64,000 bases of DNA from positions 1,424,501 to 1,488,500 of the forward strand of contig NZ_CP045571.1 in assembly GCF_009662475.1 (NCBI RefSeq). The letters run 5' to 3'. The DNA is from Acidithiobacillus thiooxidans ATCC 19377 (GTDB taxonomy: Bacteria; Pseudomonadota; Gammaproteobacteria; Acidithiobacillales; Acidithiobacillaceae). Position numbers and translations under genes: made by a program. Shown here piece after piece: positions 1 through 9,150 of this stretch (positions are counted from its first letter, which is position 1; every line of letters starts with the position of its first letter). Under the pieces are notes generated by a model. The model was not told the origin of the DNA. It saw only the letters and a list, made by a program, of their open reading frames with translations, and searched no databases.

Positions 1-2889
1 AAATTTGCCGATGAGTGGTTACCTGTACGAGCGGGCACCGATGCTGCGTTATTTCTAGCAATGGGTCATGTGGTATTACAGGAATTCTTTTTGCAAAAAA
101 GGACATCCTATTTTCAAGATTATGCAAGACAATTCACTGACCTGCCGATGCAAATACTATTAAGACCGTTGGATGATACCCGATACACCAGCGATCGTTT
201 TTTACGGGCCTCTGATTTTGATAATCAGCTGGGTCAAAATGAAAATCCCGAATGGAAAACTATCGTTTATGATACGAAAAGCGAGAGTTATCGATGCCCC
301 AAAGGATCCATAGGTTTTCGGTGGAGTCAAACTGAGGGTAACTGGAACCTGCTACAAGAAGATGCGACAACGAACGAATACATTGAGGCAGAATTATCCT
401 GCTTAGGTTTACAAGATATCGTGCTCCAAGTGGTTTTTCCTGATTATGGCAATAGTGACGGCCAAGCAAAGCTGGTTGAACGCAAGATCCCGGCGCGCCG
501 TTTACAAACTACGCATGGTGAACAATTTGTTTGTTCCGTCTTTGATCTGTTGCTTGCACAATATGGCGTCAACCGTGCCGAAATCGAAGGCACGACCGAT
601 GCAAACTATACAGATAGCAATCAGCTTTTCACTCCAGCTTGGCAGCAAGGCATTACCGGTATTCCACAAGAGAATTGCATAAGAATCGCGCAAGAGTTTG
701 CGGAAAACGCCGTGCTTACACAAGGGAAGTCCATGGTGATTGTCGGTGCCGGAACCAATCATTGGTACCATAACGATATGAATTATCGGTCAATTATTAA
801 TCTTGTGCATCTTTGTGGATGTGTTGGTCAAAGTGGCGGAGGCTGGGCACATTATGTTGGTCAGGAAGCACTTCGACCCCAGGCTGGGTGGTTACCTTTG
901 GCTTTTGCTGGCGACTGGCATCTACACTCGCGCCAAGCAGCGGGGACTAGTTACTGGTATTTACATACGGACCAATGGCGCTATGAGCGCGTCACCGCTG
1001 ATAGCCTCATGCATCCTGCCGCAAAAGCCAGCTACAAAGGCCACACATTGGCAGATTACAATATTGTGGCCGAGCGTTTGGGATGGCTTCCCGCCGCACC
1101 CCACTTTCAAAGTAACCCATTAGATATCGCCGAAGCCGCCAGCCAGGATTCAAAAGGTGTTGCGGATTATGTTGCTCATGAACTTCATAACGGACACCTC
1201 ACTTTTGCCAGTGAAGATATTGACCACCAAGAGAATTGGCCGCGCAATCTGTTCGTCTGGCGCAGTAACCTGATCGGTACCAACGCGAAAGGTCATGAAT
1301 ACTTTCTCAAGCATCTTCTCGGGGCCGAAAATGCCGTGCTGGGAGAAGATGGCTCGGGCAGAGCTTCGCAAGAAATCCAGTGGCACGAGAAAGCCCCCGT
1401 TGGCAAGCTGGACTTAATGATAGATATCAACTTTAGGTTAAATAGCACTGGGGCCTATGCGGATATTATCCTGCCAACGGCTACATGGTACGAAAAGGAC
1501 GACCTGAACACCACAGACATGCATCCCTTCATCCACCCTCTTGGTGCTGCAGTGGATCCAGGTTGGGAAAGTCGCAGCGATTGGCAGATTTTTCGGCATT
1601 TAGCCAAAAGCTTTTCAACACTTGCTGAAAAACATCTCGGGAAAAGAAAGGATTTGCTTGCTATTTCACTACTTCACGATACCCCTAATGAGCTGGGACA
1701 AGCTGTGGGAGTCAGCGATTGGAAACGTGAAGGAAAAATTCCAGAGCCTGGACGTACTTGTCCAAATTTTGAAATTGTGGAACGTGATTATCCGCATATT
1801 TATGAACAGTACAGCAGCATTGGACCGCTGCTGGCCACTCACGGCAATGGTGCAAAGGGCGAGCATTGGGAGACCGGGCAAGAAATTTCGGAATTGCTGG
1901 CGATTAACGGAACATTCCCTTCTTCAGGAAAGGGTAAAGAAGACGCTCGTCCCTCCCTTGAGAGTGATATCAACGCATGCAATATGGTTCTTCATCTCTC
2001 CCCGGAGACTAACGGAGAAGTGGCGCATAAAGGATGGCTGTCGTTGAGCACCAAAACTGGACTTTCTCTAACCAAACTTGCCAACGATCGCCGGGGTGAG
2101 AAATTTAGCTTTCATGACTTGCAAGTACAACCCCGAAAGGTGATTTCATCTCCTTCATGGAGTGGTCTGATGTCGGAAGAAGTCAGTTACAATGCTGGAT
2201 ATGTAAATGTGCACTATGCCACGCCCTATAGAACACTCACCGGACGTGGTCAGTTTTATCTGGATCATGAATGGATGTTGGATTTTGGTGAAGGTCTTTG
2301 TACCTATCGCCCGCCTTTAACCACACACGCCGTCGCAGGCTTGCCTGAGGCCATCGCCCAACAGGGTGGCATCGTATTACGGTTTCTTACGCCACACGAC
2401 AAATGGGGTATTCATAGCACCTATCATGACGATTTGCGCATGATGCACCTTTCCCGAGGGGGTCCACATATCTGGCTCAGCGAGAAAGATGCCGATCAGC
2501 TTAAAATATCTGATAACGACTGGTTAGAAGCAGTTAATGAAAATGGTGCCCTTATGGCACGTGCGGTGGTGAGCCAACGCATTCCAGAAGGGGTGGCCAT
2601 CATGTATCACCAACAGGAAAAAACACTGAATGTTCCAGGTGCGCCAAGCACAGGTAAACGTGGTGGCATCAATAACAGTGCTACTCGGGTGATTGTCAAA
2701 CCGACCCATATGATCGGTGGCTATGCACAACTTGCCTGGACACTGAATTATTATGGACCTGTCGGAAGTCAGCGCGATGCTGAAGTACTGATTCGCAAGG
2801 TAGACGATGCGCAAATCTCGTGGATGGAAAAGCAGTTAGGCCCGGATCTAGAGACAGAACTGCGTCAAGCAGTGGAGGAAAGTCAATGA
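1..2889 (+). CDS. narG: Respiratory nitrate reductase alpha subunit NarG, 5' end outside the window
   Basis: Catalytic molybdenum (bis-MGD) subunit of the membrane-bound quinol:nitrate oxidoreductase, reducing nitrate to nitrite on the cytoplasmic face. The frame is open from base 1 (KFADEWLPVRAGTDAALFLA) before the first Met, so the gene starts upstream; about 962 residues remain of the ~1240 usual for NarG. The N-terminal [4Fe-4S] motif and Mo-ligand Asp lie upstream and cannot be checked. Visible family blocks include GGGWAHYVGQEALRPQ, WRSNLIGTNAKGHEYFLKHL, DIILPTATWYEKDDLNTTDM and, near the C-terminus, YFGPVG-like LNYYGPVGSQRD. The stop overlaps the narH start by 4 bases, so the subunits are translationally coupled. 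Confident call from family conservation and operon order. Confidence 0.97.
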   Translation, partial: KFADEWLPVRAGTDAALFLAMGHVVLQEFFLQKRTSYFQDYARQFTDLPMQILLRPLDDTRYTSDRFLRASDFDNQLGQNENPEWKTIVYDTKSESYRCPKGSIGFRWSQTEGNWNLLQEDATTNEYIEAELSCLGLQDIVLQVVFPDYGNSDGQAKLVERKIPARRLQTTHGEQFVCSVFDLLLAQYGVNRAEIEGTTDANYTDSNQLFTPAWQQGITGIPQENCIRIAQEFAENAVLTQGKSMVIVGAGTNHWYHNDMNYRSIINLVHLCGCVGQSGGGWAHYVGQEALRPQAGWLPLAFAGDWHLHSRQAAGTSYWYLHTDQWRYERVTADSLMHPAAKASYKGHTLADYNIVAERLGWLPAAPHFQSNPLDIAEAASQDSKGVADYVAHELHNGHLTFASEDIDHQENWPRNLFVWRSNLIGTNAKGHEYFLKHLLGAENAVLGEDGSGRASQEIQWHEKAPVGKLDLMIDINFRLNSTGAYADIILPTATWYEKDDLNTTDMHPFIHPLGAAVDPGWESRSDWQIFRHLAKSFSTLAEKHLGKRKDLLAISLLHDTPNELGQAVGVSDWKREGKIPEPGRTCPNFEIVERDYPHIYEQYSSIGPLLATHGNGAKGEHWETGQEISELLAINGTFPSSGKGKEDARPSLESDINACNMVLHLSPETNGEVAHKGWLSLSTKTGLSLTKLANDRRGEKFSFHDLQVQPRKVISSPSWSGLMSEEVSYNAGYVNVHYATPYRTLTGRGQFYLDHEWMLDFGEGLCTYRPPLTTHAVAGLPEAIAQQGGIVLRFLTPHDKWGIHSTYHDDLRMMHLSRGGPHIWLSEKDADQLKISDNDWLEAVNENGALMARAVVSQRIPEGVAIMYHQQEKTLNVPGAPSTGKRGGINNSATRVIVKPTHMIGGYAQLAWTLNYYGPVGSQRDAEVLIRKVDDAQISWMEKQLGPDLETELRQAVEESQ

Positions 2890-4448
2890 AAGTACGTGCA
2901 CAATTTGCTCTCGTTTTTAATCTAGATAAGTGCATCGGTTGTCATACATGCTCGGTGACCTGCAAAAATACCTGGACCAACCGTCGAGGAACGGAATATA
3001 TCTGGTTCAATAATGTCGAAACCAAACCAGGAATAGGTTATCCCAAAAACTGGGAAAATCAGGACCAATGGCATGGCGGGTGGATATTGAAGAATGGTAA
3101 GTTATCCTTAAAACAAGGTGGTCGTTTCTGGGAGCTGATGACTATTTTTGCCAATCCACATTTACCCGAGATTTTGGACTACTACGAACCTTTTACGTAC
3201 GACTATGCACATCTCCTCAATGCACAATTATCAGAAACAGCACCGGTCGCACGCCCAGTTTCACTGGTGAGCGGTCAGGTTATGGAAAAAATTGAATGGA
3301 GTGCGAACTGGGAAGATCAATTGGGTGGTACTTATCAAACGCGATCTGTCGATTACAATCTTAGAGATGTCCCAGGCAAAGACCTTTTGGGGGAATTCGA
3401 GAAAACCTTTCTTTTTTATTTACCACGCATGTGTAACCATTGCTTAAATCCGGCCTGCGTTGCTGCGTGCCCTTCTGGGGCCATTTATAAACGAGAAGAG
3501 GATGGCATTGTTCTCATTGATCAGGATCGCTGTCGCGGTTGGCGTATGTGTATCTCTGCGTGCCCATATAAAAAGGTATATTTCAATTGGGACTCCGGTA
3601 AATCGGAAAAATGTATTGCTTGCTATCCCCGAGTTGAATCAGGATTGCCAACTATCTGCTCAGACACCTGTGTGGGGCGTATCCGTTACAATGGCATTAT
3701 GTTGTACGATGCGGACCGCATTGCTGAACTGGCCGGCACGACTGAAGAACAGGATCTTTATGAAGCACAAATGAACATTTTTCTTAACCCGCACGATCCA
3801 GAGGTAATCGCACAAGCACGCCTCGATGACGTTCCTGATTCATGGATTGATGCAGCACAGCGCTCGCCTATTTACAAAATGGCGATGGACTGGAAAATAG
3901 CACTACCTTTGCATCCTGAATTCCGAACCCTCCCCATGGTCTGGTATATCCCACCTTTATCACCTATGGGGCGCGAAATATCACCACGAAATATTCCCAG
4001 TAAGGCAGAGGACATAATTCCACGCTTGGAATCATTGCGTATACCAATCGACTATCTAGCCAGTCTTTTTACGGCGGGGAACCATAAGCCAGTAATCGCA
4101 TCGTTGAAAAAACTCATTGCTTTGCGAGCCTATCAGCGCAGTCTACATGTTCAAGGCGTGCCTAATACAGAGGTTTTAGACGGAGCCGATTTGGACGAGG
4201 CCACCGCTCAGGATATGTATCGGTATCTGGCCATAGCCAATTATGAAGATCGGTTTGTGATCCCTACCAGCCATCAGGAAACCATGATGGATGATCCATA
4301 CGATTTTCAAGGACAAAATGGCTTTGTGTTTGGTAACGAAAGTAGTGTGGGTATCAGCGCTGGAGAGCTATTCCCAAGGCGTCGCAAAGAAACACCAGCG
4401 GCGAACGTGCAGCCGCTCCATTTCGTTCGGCACCGGGGAAACGTATGA
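2886..4448 (+). CDS. narH: Respiratory nitrate reductase beta subunit NarH
   Basis: Electron-transfer subunit carrying four Fe-S clusters that wires NarI haem to NarG. 520 aa from ATG 2886, chosen because GGAGG lies just upstream and the ATG overlaps the narG stop (ATGA); a longer in-frame extension into narG is unlikely. Four cysteine clusters are visible: CIGCHTCSVTC near residue 16, CNHCLNPACVAACP near residue 184, CRGWRMCISACP near residue 217 (the Trp in place of a Cys marks the [3Fe-4S] site of NarH) and CIACYPRVESGLPTICSDTC near residue 244. The end overlaps narJ by 4 bases. Length and motifs match canonical NarH. Confidence 0.98.
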   Translation: MKVRAQFALVFNLDKCIGCHTCSVTCKNTWTNRRGTEYIWFNNVETKPGIGYPKNWENQDQWHGGWILKNGKLSLKQGGRFWELMTIFANPHLPEILDYYEPFTYDYAHLLNAQLSETAPVARPVSLVSGQVMEKIEWSANWEDQLGGTYQTRSVDYNLRDVPGKDLLGEFEKTFLFYLPRMCNHCLNPACVAACPSGAIYKREEDGIVLIDQDRCRGWRMCISACPYKKVYFNWDSGKSEKCIACYPRVESGLPTICSDTCVGRIRYNGIMLYDADRIAELAGTTEEQDLYEAQMNIFLNPHDPEVIAQARLDDVPDSWIDAAQRSPIYKMAMDWKIALPLHPEFRTLPMVWYIPPLSPMGREISPRNIPSKAEDIIPRLESLRIPIDYLASLFTAGNHKPVIASLKKLIALRAYQRSLHVQGVPNTEVLDGADLDEATAQDMYRYLAIANYEDRFVIPTSHQETMMDDPYDFQGQNGFVFGNESSVGISAGELFPRRRKETPAANVQPLHFVRHRGNV

Positions 4449-4996
4449 GTATCTTTCATCAACCCATTTTGCACGTTGTGGCACTGCTACTGGATTATCC
4501 AGACGACGAACTCCTACAGAACCTACCAGAGATCGCCTTCGCACTAGAATCACTAGACAATGCGCACAAGAAAGAAGTTATTATGTTGCACGATCATATA
4601 AAGTGGATGCAAAGTCTGGCCCCTTTGCAATTAGAAGCTTTATATGTGAATACATTTGACTGGAATCCCAGTTGCGACCTGCATCTGAGTAATCACATCC
4701 TTCCTGAGGATGATCGTGGCCGAGGCGACGTTCTCGTCCGACTTCTTGAATACTACTCTACTTATGGATGGGCTCCAGGTGCTCGGGCGTTGCCAGACTT
4801 CCTACCTGTTGTTTTGGATTTCGCGGCAACCTTAGAGATAGAGGAGTCTTACATCTTTCTGAGCAGCGCAGACGAAAGTATTCAGATATTGCGAAACAAT
4901 CTTTCAGAAATACAGAGTCCCTATGCCCGTTTATTAGAACCAGTACTGTATCGCAGTCATTTTCTTTCACCTATTTCATCAGGAGTTTCTGTATGA
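4445..4996 (+). CDS. narJ: Nitrate reductase molybdenum cofactor assembly chaperone NarJ
   Basis: System-specific chaperone of the TorD/NarJ type that holds apo-NarG until molybdenum cofactor and Fe-S cluster insertion; cytoplasmic and not part of the final enzyme. 183 aa, somewhat short for the family. Typical features are the hydrophobic N-terminal block HVVALLLDYPDDELLQNLPE and the central NTFDWNPSCDLHLSNHI, close to the YVxTFDxxxxxxLyLtyf signature of NarJ. ATG 4445 overlaps the narH stop and its own stop overlaps narI, so it sits in a tightly coupled four-gene unit. Little doubt given family motif and position. Confidence 0.95.
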   Translation: MSIFHQPILHVVALLLDYPDDELLQNLPEIAFALESLDNAHKKEVIMLHDHIKWMQSLAPLQLEALYVNTFDWNPSCDLHLSNHILPEDDRGRGDVLVRLLEYYSTYGWAPGARALPDFLPVVLDFAATLEIEESYIFLSSADESIQILRNNLSEIQSPYARLLEPVLYRSHFLSPISSGVSV

Positions 4997-5691
4997 TCTG
5001 GTCTTGGAATACCTTCTTGTTTGGCATCTATCCTTACATAGCCGGAACAATATTCTTGTTGGGTTCAATTATTCGCTATGAACGTGAGCAAGCTGGCTGG
5101 ACTAGCTATTCCAGCCAGATTTTAGCATCGAAACGCTATATGATGTGGGCGAGTAATCTCTGGCATATAGGCATACTGACGCTTTTTCTCGGACATTTTA
5201 CGGGATTTCTGACCGACATCCTGGAATGGCTAGGTTTAGATCCTGTCGAGCATCAATGGCTTGCTGCTAGCGCAGGTATCACAGCCGGAGTGGTGGCAAT
5301 GGTTGGTGGAGTTATGCTTTTATTACGCAGAGTGCTTGATCCAAAAGTACGTTACGCTAGTCGCCCTATGGATATTATTATATTAGTATGGTTATTGATC
5401 ACACTTTGCTTTGGTTTGAGCACCCAATTCATCAGTGTGCCCGAAGTGATTCATGATCATGTCCAAAATATGGAAATACTTATTCATTATGTTCGAAGTA
5501 TTGCCGAGTTTCAAGCCAATCCGCAACTCATTATAAACATTCCATTGATCTATAAGGTGCACATGTTTTGTGGATTTACTGTATTTCTCCTTTTTCCTTT
5601 CAGTAGGCTTGTGCATATATGGACCGTACCATTAAATTATGTTGTCAGGCCTTATCAGTTGGTACGCTCAAAGATTCGTTCCGTCGTTTAA
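4993..5691 (+). CDS. narI: Respiratory nitrate reductase gamma subunit NarI (cytochrome b)
   Basis: Membrane di-haem b subunit that oxidises quinol and passes electrons to NarH. 232 aa from ATG 4993, which follows AGGAGT and overlaps the narJ stop; upstream in-frame sequence within narJ is rejected as a start. Five hydrophobic segments are visible, beginning FLFGIYPYIAGTIFLLGSII. Candidate haem-ligand histidines occur in the second helix (WHIGILTLFLGHFTGF) and in the last helices (VHMFCGFTVFLLFPFSRLVH). Length agrees with E. coli NarI (about 225 aa). Last gene of the narGHJI overlap chain; narK follows after 77 bp. Confidence 0.97.
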   Translation: MIWSWNTFLFGIYPYIAGTIFLLGSIIRYEREQAGWTSYSSQILASKRYMMWASNLWHIGILTLFLGHFTGFLTDILEWLGLDPVEHQWLAASAGITAGVVAMVGGVMLLLRRVLDPKVRYASRPMDIIILVWLLITLCFGLSTQFISVPEVIHDHVQNMEILIHYVRSIAEFQANPQLIINIPLIYKVHMFCGFTVFLLFPFSRLVHIWTVPLNYVVRPYQLVRSKIRSVV

Positions 5692-5768
5692 TAGAGAGAA
5701 TACATCTTCTATTAAAGCGGAATCGTTTGGGAAAATTCGATTAATCATTATTATAGAATGGAGGTAAC

Positions 5769-7076
5769 GTGGGAGCCACCCAACCCACAGTAACCGGATC
5801 GGCCAACCGCGCATTAATTGGCGCAACCATAGGATTTTTTATTGGTGCAGGGTCTGTTTCCCTGTTTGGGCCAACCGCACACATCTTTCTGAAAGCTATG
5901 CACCTGTCTCCCCAACAAGTGGGACTATTGGTAGCTATGCCTATGCTCACTGGATCCCTGCTGCGCATACCCTTTGGTGCATCTGTTGACAGGAATGGTG
6001 GTCGATTACCCTTTCTTGTATTGCTAATTGCATCCGTTATTGGTATTGCCGGGCTTTATTGGATGCTTCTGACGCTATATCCGAATCATCTTACGGAAAA
6101 ATACTATCCGATGCTATTAACCTTTGGTGCACTAGCAGGGTGTGGAATTGCCACATTCTCTGTTGGTATTGGACAGGTATCGTATTGGTACTCAAAAAAG
6201 AAGCAAGGATGGGCGCTCGCCGTTTTTGGTGGACTCGGTGATTCATCACCAGGATTTGTTGTCTTGATATTGCCGGCTGTTATTATGACCGTCGGCCTTT
6301 GGGGTGGGTATTTATTTTCCTTGGCAATTATTATCGTTGGAATAATAATTTATTACCTCATGGGATTGAATGCACCATATTACCAATTCTATAAACGAAA
6401 CCATGATACTGCTCGTGCTACTGAGGAAGCCAAAAAGTACGGTCAAGAGCTTTTTCCTACTGGCGGAACCTGGCATACGCTCCTTTTATCGGCAAAGCAT
6501 TGGCGGACCTGGCCTCTAGTTATTCTGTATTTTACAAATTTTGGCGGATTTCTTGCATTAACTGCATGGTTGCCTATTTTCTGGCAAACGTATTTTCATG
6601 TGGGTGCATTTCATTCCGTAGTGCTTACTGCGGTATTTTCATTAATTGCAGCATTTATTCGTGTTTATGGTGGAAAATTGTCTGACGAGATGGGTGGCGA
6701 AAAGACCGCAGTTATTTCGCTGATTGTATTGCTAGTTGGATCTGTAATTATGACTTTTTCCAGCTTGTTATGGTTAACCATCATTGGGGAAATATTGGTT
6801 GGTGCGGGTATGGGGGTGAATAATGCTGCGGTGTTTAAACTGGTTCCACATTACGTGCCAGATGCTGTAGGTGGTACTGCGGGTTGGGTCGGAGGATTGG
6901 GGTGTCTTGGTGGTTTCGCAATTCCTCCGATACTAGGAGATATCGTTGCATTAGTGGGTATCAACGGCTACGCCTTAGGTTTCGGTATATATATTATATT
7001 ATCCATCTTATGTTTGTTATTGGTTTGGTTGCTGTATAGAACCAGAGCAAATCTCACGGCACATCTCAGTCGCTGA
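5769..7076 (+). CDS. narK: Nitrate/nitrite transporter, NarK-type major facilitator
   Basis: Inner-membrane MFS carrier of the nitrate/nitrite porter family, expected to bring nitrate to NarG and/or export nitrite. 435 aa with about 12 hydrophobic segments. The start is GTG 5769, chosen because GGAGG ends five bases upstream and no good ATG exists nearby. Family-like blocks are FFIGAGSVSLFGPTAHIF in helix 1, FGGLGDSSPG in the first half and GWVGGLGCLGGFAIPPILG in the second half, which correspond to the glycine-rich nitrate-signature helices. Position directly after narI supports the assignment; direction of transport cannot be told from sequence. Confidence 0.93.
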   Translation: MGATQPTVTGSANRALIGATIGFFIGAGSVSLFGPTAHIFLKAMHLSPQQVGLLVAMPMLTGSLLRIPFGASVDRNGGRLPFLVLLIASVIGIAGLYWMLLTLYPNHLTEKYYPMLLTFGALAGCGIATFSVGIGQVSYWYSKKKQGWALAVFGGLGDSSPGFVVLILPAVIMTVGLWGGYLFSLAIIIVGIIIYYLMGLNAPYYQFYKRNHDTARATEEAKKYGQELFPTGGTWHTLLLSAKHWRTWPLVILYFTNFGGFLALTAWLPIFWQTYFHVGAFHSVVLTAVFSLIAAFIRVYGGKLSDEMGGEKTAVISLIVLLVGSVIMTFSSLLWLTIIGEILVGAGMGVNNAAVFKLVPHYVPDAVGGTAGWVGGLGCLGGFAIPPILGDIVALVGINGYALGFGIYIILSILCLLLVWLLYRTRANLTAHLSR

Positions 7077-7262
7077 TATTTCTCGTGATTGAGTATTCTT
7101 TGCTATCATTCTGTCTGCCCACTACCGCTAAAGAACAAAATGAAAATTTTCTCTCTCGTTGAGCCATGGGTTTCCTGGTACAGAAGAGCCAAAACGACGC
7201 TTACTATTGATGTATTTGATTAATCTCTTACCGAAACTGCCCATTAACAATGGAGCCTTAAG
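7077..7262. other. Intergenic region after narK
   Basis: 186 bp without a recognisable gene. A 27-codon frame beginning ATG 7140 (MKIFSLVEPWVSWYRRAKTT) is present, but its ribosome-binding site is weak and I have no homologue to suggest. No clear terminator or FNR-like palindrome was seen. Confidence 0.4.
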
Positions 7263-7820
7263 ATGATATGGAATAATTACTTACTAAACAGCCTGCACAG
7301 AGTTTGTACTTTTGAGGTATTGAATCAAGCGTTCACACGTAGAAGCAGATCTGCAACGACAATCAAAGCCGCAAAAGAAAAGCCTACGAAATGGCTTATA
7401 ACCATTCTGCTTTGTTATTCACTATTGCTCAGTTATGGGGTGGCGTGGGCCGCCAATGAGCCTGCTTGGGGCCACGGACCTTACCGAATGCTCTTTGAAG
7501 TCGACTCAGCAAAACCATCAGCGTGGACGATGACTCTTGGTGCAGTCACTCACATCGTCCACAAGGTCGGCATTCCACCTGCCCGGTTGGAAGTGTTGGC
7601 CTGGGGGCCTGGCCTGCAAATGCTCTTAAAGAATGCTCCGGATGCCATGGAAATTACCATTTTACAGATGCGTGGAGTTCGTTTCGTAGCCTGTCAAACA
7701 TCCATGCGTCGGCTGCATATTACGGCGCGTCAATTAGCTCCCGGAGTGAATGTAGTGGCTGGAGGCATGGCAGAGCTGATGAAACGTCATAATGAAGGTT
7801 GGGCCGAAGTCAAAATGTAG
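7263..7820 (+). CDS. Exported DsrE-like protein
   Basis: 185 aa. After a long N-terminal tail there is a hydrophobic stretch WLITILLCYSLLLSYGVAWA ending in an AxA-type signal peptidase site (VAWA-AN), so the mature ~115-aa domain is probably periplasmic; translation might start later than ATG 7263. The mature part (RMLFEVDSAKPSAWTMTLGA, then LEVLAWGPGLQMLL, GVRFVACQTSMRR and a Gly/Val-rich end) has the pattern of the DsrE/DsrF-like family, including the single conserved Cys in the FVACQ context. Members act in sulfur transfer, but many relatives near nitrate genes have no known role. Function here is open; fold assignment is reasonable. Confidence 0.65.
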   Translation: MIWNNYLLNSLHRVCTFEVLNQAFTRRSRSATTIKAAKEKPTKWLITILLCYSLLLSYGVAWAANEPAWGHGPYRMLFEVDSAKPSAWTMTLGAVTHIVHKVGIPPARLEVLAWGPGLQMLLKNAPDAMEITILQMRGVRFVACQTSMRRLHITARQLAPGVNVVAGGMAELMKRHNEGWAEVKM

Positions 7821-7949
7821 AGCCTGGTTGCAATGTTCCCAAAACCTACGTAATCACCACCCCCCTGCCGCTAGCACGATTAAGAATCGTGACGCAGGGA
7901 GAAACACAGACGTCTTCCTTCTTTCCCGACGCAAAGGAGTACCTTTATC

Positions 7950-8468
7950 ATGTCACTTTTTGTTACTGCTCCTGACTTTGATGATCCTATTGGTCTACTG
8001 CTGGCCTGTCATAACAAAATTTTGAGCCATTGCGAAACACTGGAACAGTTGCCTGCACATCTGGTCAGTCACGGACCAGATGAGGAAGCCAGGCAGGCTG
8101 CTGGGCGTGTCCTCAAATATTTCTGTCAGGCTGAACGCCTTCATCATGACGATGAAGAACAAAATCTTTTCCCTTTACTCACTGCTTACCCCGATTTTCC
8201 AGAAAACCTACGCGCCCCCTTACACAATCTGAGCCTACAGCATCGTGATCTAGAAAAAGCATGGTCAAAACTTTCTCAAGATCTGGAAGCGATAGTGGCC
8301 GGGAAAGAAGTTCATCTTTCTCCAACCGCTTTCATCGCTATGAATCGCGCCCACATTATCCTCGAAAACAATGAAATCTTTCCCGTAGCCCTACAATTGT
8401 TGTCGAGGGATACCCTGGTCGAAATTGGTGCGGCCATGCGAGCACGTCATGTCGGGCCACTCACATAA
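7950..8468 (+). CDS. Hemerythrin-like (HHE) protein
   Basis: 172-aa four-helix protein of the HHE cation-binding family, likely binding a di-iron centre. Candidate ligands are the His of LLLACHNKIL, the HHDDEEQNLFP block (H-H...E), the His of SLQHRDLEKAW, and NNEIFPVALQ near the C-terminus. AAGGAG lies seven bases before ATG 7950. Such proteins (compare YtfE/RIC and DnrN relatives) act in NO or oxygen sensing, storage and Fe-S repair; that is family knowledge, not shown here. Its place between nar genes and a globin gene favours a nitrosative-stress role. A second HHE protein occurs at 10483. Confidence 0.85.
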   Translation: MSLFVTAPDFDDPIGLLLACHNKILSHCETLEQLPAHLVSHGPDEEARQAAGRVLKYFCQAERLHHDDEEQNLFPLLTAYPDFPENLRAPLHNLSLQHRDLEKAWSKLSQDLEAIVAGKEVHLSPTAFIAMNRAHIILENNEIFPVALQLLSRDTLVEIGAAMRARHVGPLT

Positions 8469-8523
8469 TCCATGTTTAACGAGAAATCATCTCTATCAAC
8501 ACAACAAGGTAAGGAATGCGAAC

Positions 8524-8565
8524 TTGACCAAAGTCAAGGAATGTCCAATGATAGTTCGTTACACT
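8524..8565 (+). promoter_or_regulatory. FNR/NNR-type operator and promoter of the globin gene
   Basis: TTGACCAAAGTCAA (8524-8537) is a perfect TTGAC-N4-GTCAA palindrome of the CRP/FNR (FNR/NNR/DNR) type. Its centre at 8530.5 lies 41.5 bases before an expected start near 8572 if the hexamer TACACT (8560-8565) is the -10 box. This is the classic class II FNR geometry. The globin ATG follows at 8630 with GAAGGAG upstream. The palindrome and spacing are directly visible; the identity of the regulator is inferred. Confidence 0.75.
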
Positions 8566-8629
8566 GGGGCCGTAGCACACAAGTAGGCATCTGTCTTCAT
8601 TTGTTTCATATAGAAGGAGTAACCAATAA

Positions 8630-9091
8630 ATGAGCATTAATATTCAACTGATCCAGTCCAGTGGTGCAGCTGTGAAAGACCTGGGTGTTCAGGTTGCCGA
8701 GCACTTTTATAATTATATGTTTACGCATTTTCCGGAAGTCCGGAAAATGTTTCCGGGAGACATGACCGAACAACGTATTCGGCTTTTTAATTCGGTCATT
8801 CTGATTGCGACCACTATCGACAATCTGGAAGTGTTGGTCCCCTATCTGAAAGAACTGGGCATTTCACACATCAAATATGATACGCGTCCGGAACATTATC
8901 CCATCGTCGGTAAAAGCCTGCTCAATACCCTGAAACATTTTCTGGGAGCTGCCTGGACTCAGGAAATGGCAGAATCCTGGATTGAGGCCTATAACCTCGC
9001 TTCCACGGTATGTATTGAGGCCGCCTATGAGGCAATGGCCCCTTCCCGTTTTGTCCCGGTCACCATCGACGACGTTCCGCCTGCTGTGTGA
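8630..9091 (+). CDS. Single-domain bacterial globin (flavohaemoglobin haem-domain type)
   Basis: 153 aa, the length of one globin domain. AEHFYNYMFTHFPEVRKMFP matches the B/C region of flavohaemoglobin and Vitreoscilla globin, and RPEHYPIVGKSLL carries the proximal His (F8) in the same context as Hmp. Hmp itself would continue with an FAD/NAD reductase; here the protein stops and a separate reductase gene follows 59 bp later. Likely role is NO dioxygenation (NO plus O2 to nitrate) or oxygen/NO binding with that partner. Controlled by the FNR-type site upstream. Family assignment is secure; the partnership is inference from gene order. Confidence 0.9.
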   Translation: MSINIQLIQSSGAAVKDLGVQVAEHFYNYMFTHFPEVRKMFPGDMTEQRIRLFNSVILIATTIDNLEVLVPYLKELGISHIKYDTRPEHYPIVGKSLLNTLKHFLGAAWTQEMAESWIEAYNLASTVCIEAAYEAMAPSRFVPVTIDDVPPAV

Positions 9092-9150
9092 TTCGAGCAT
9101 ACCGGTGGCGCAAGGATATTTCCGCTGCGCCACGCTGATGAGGTGACGCC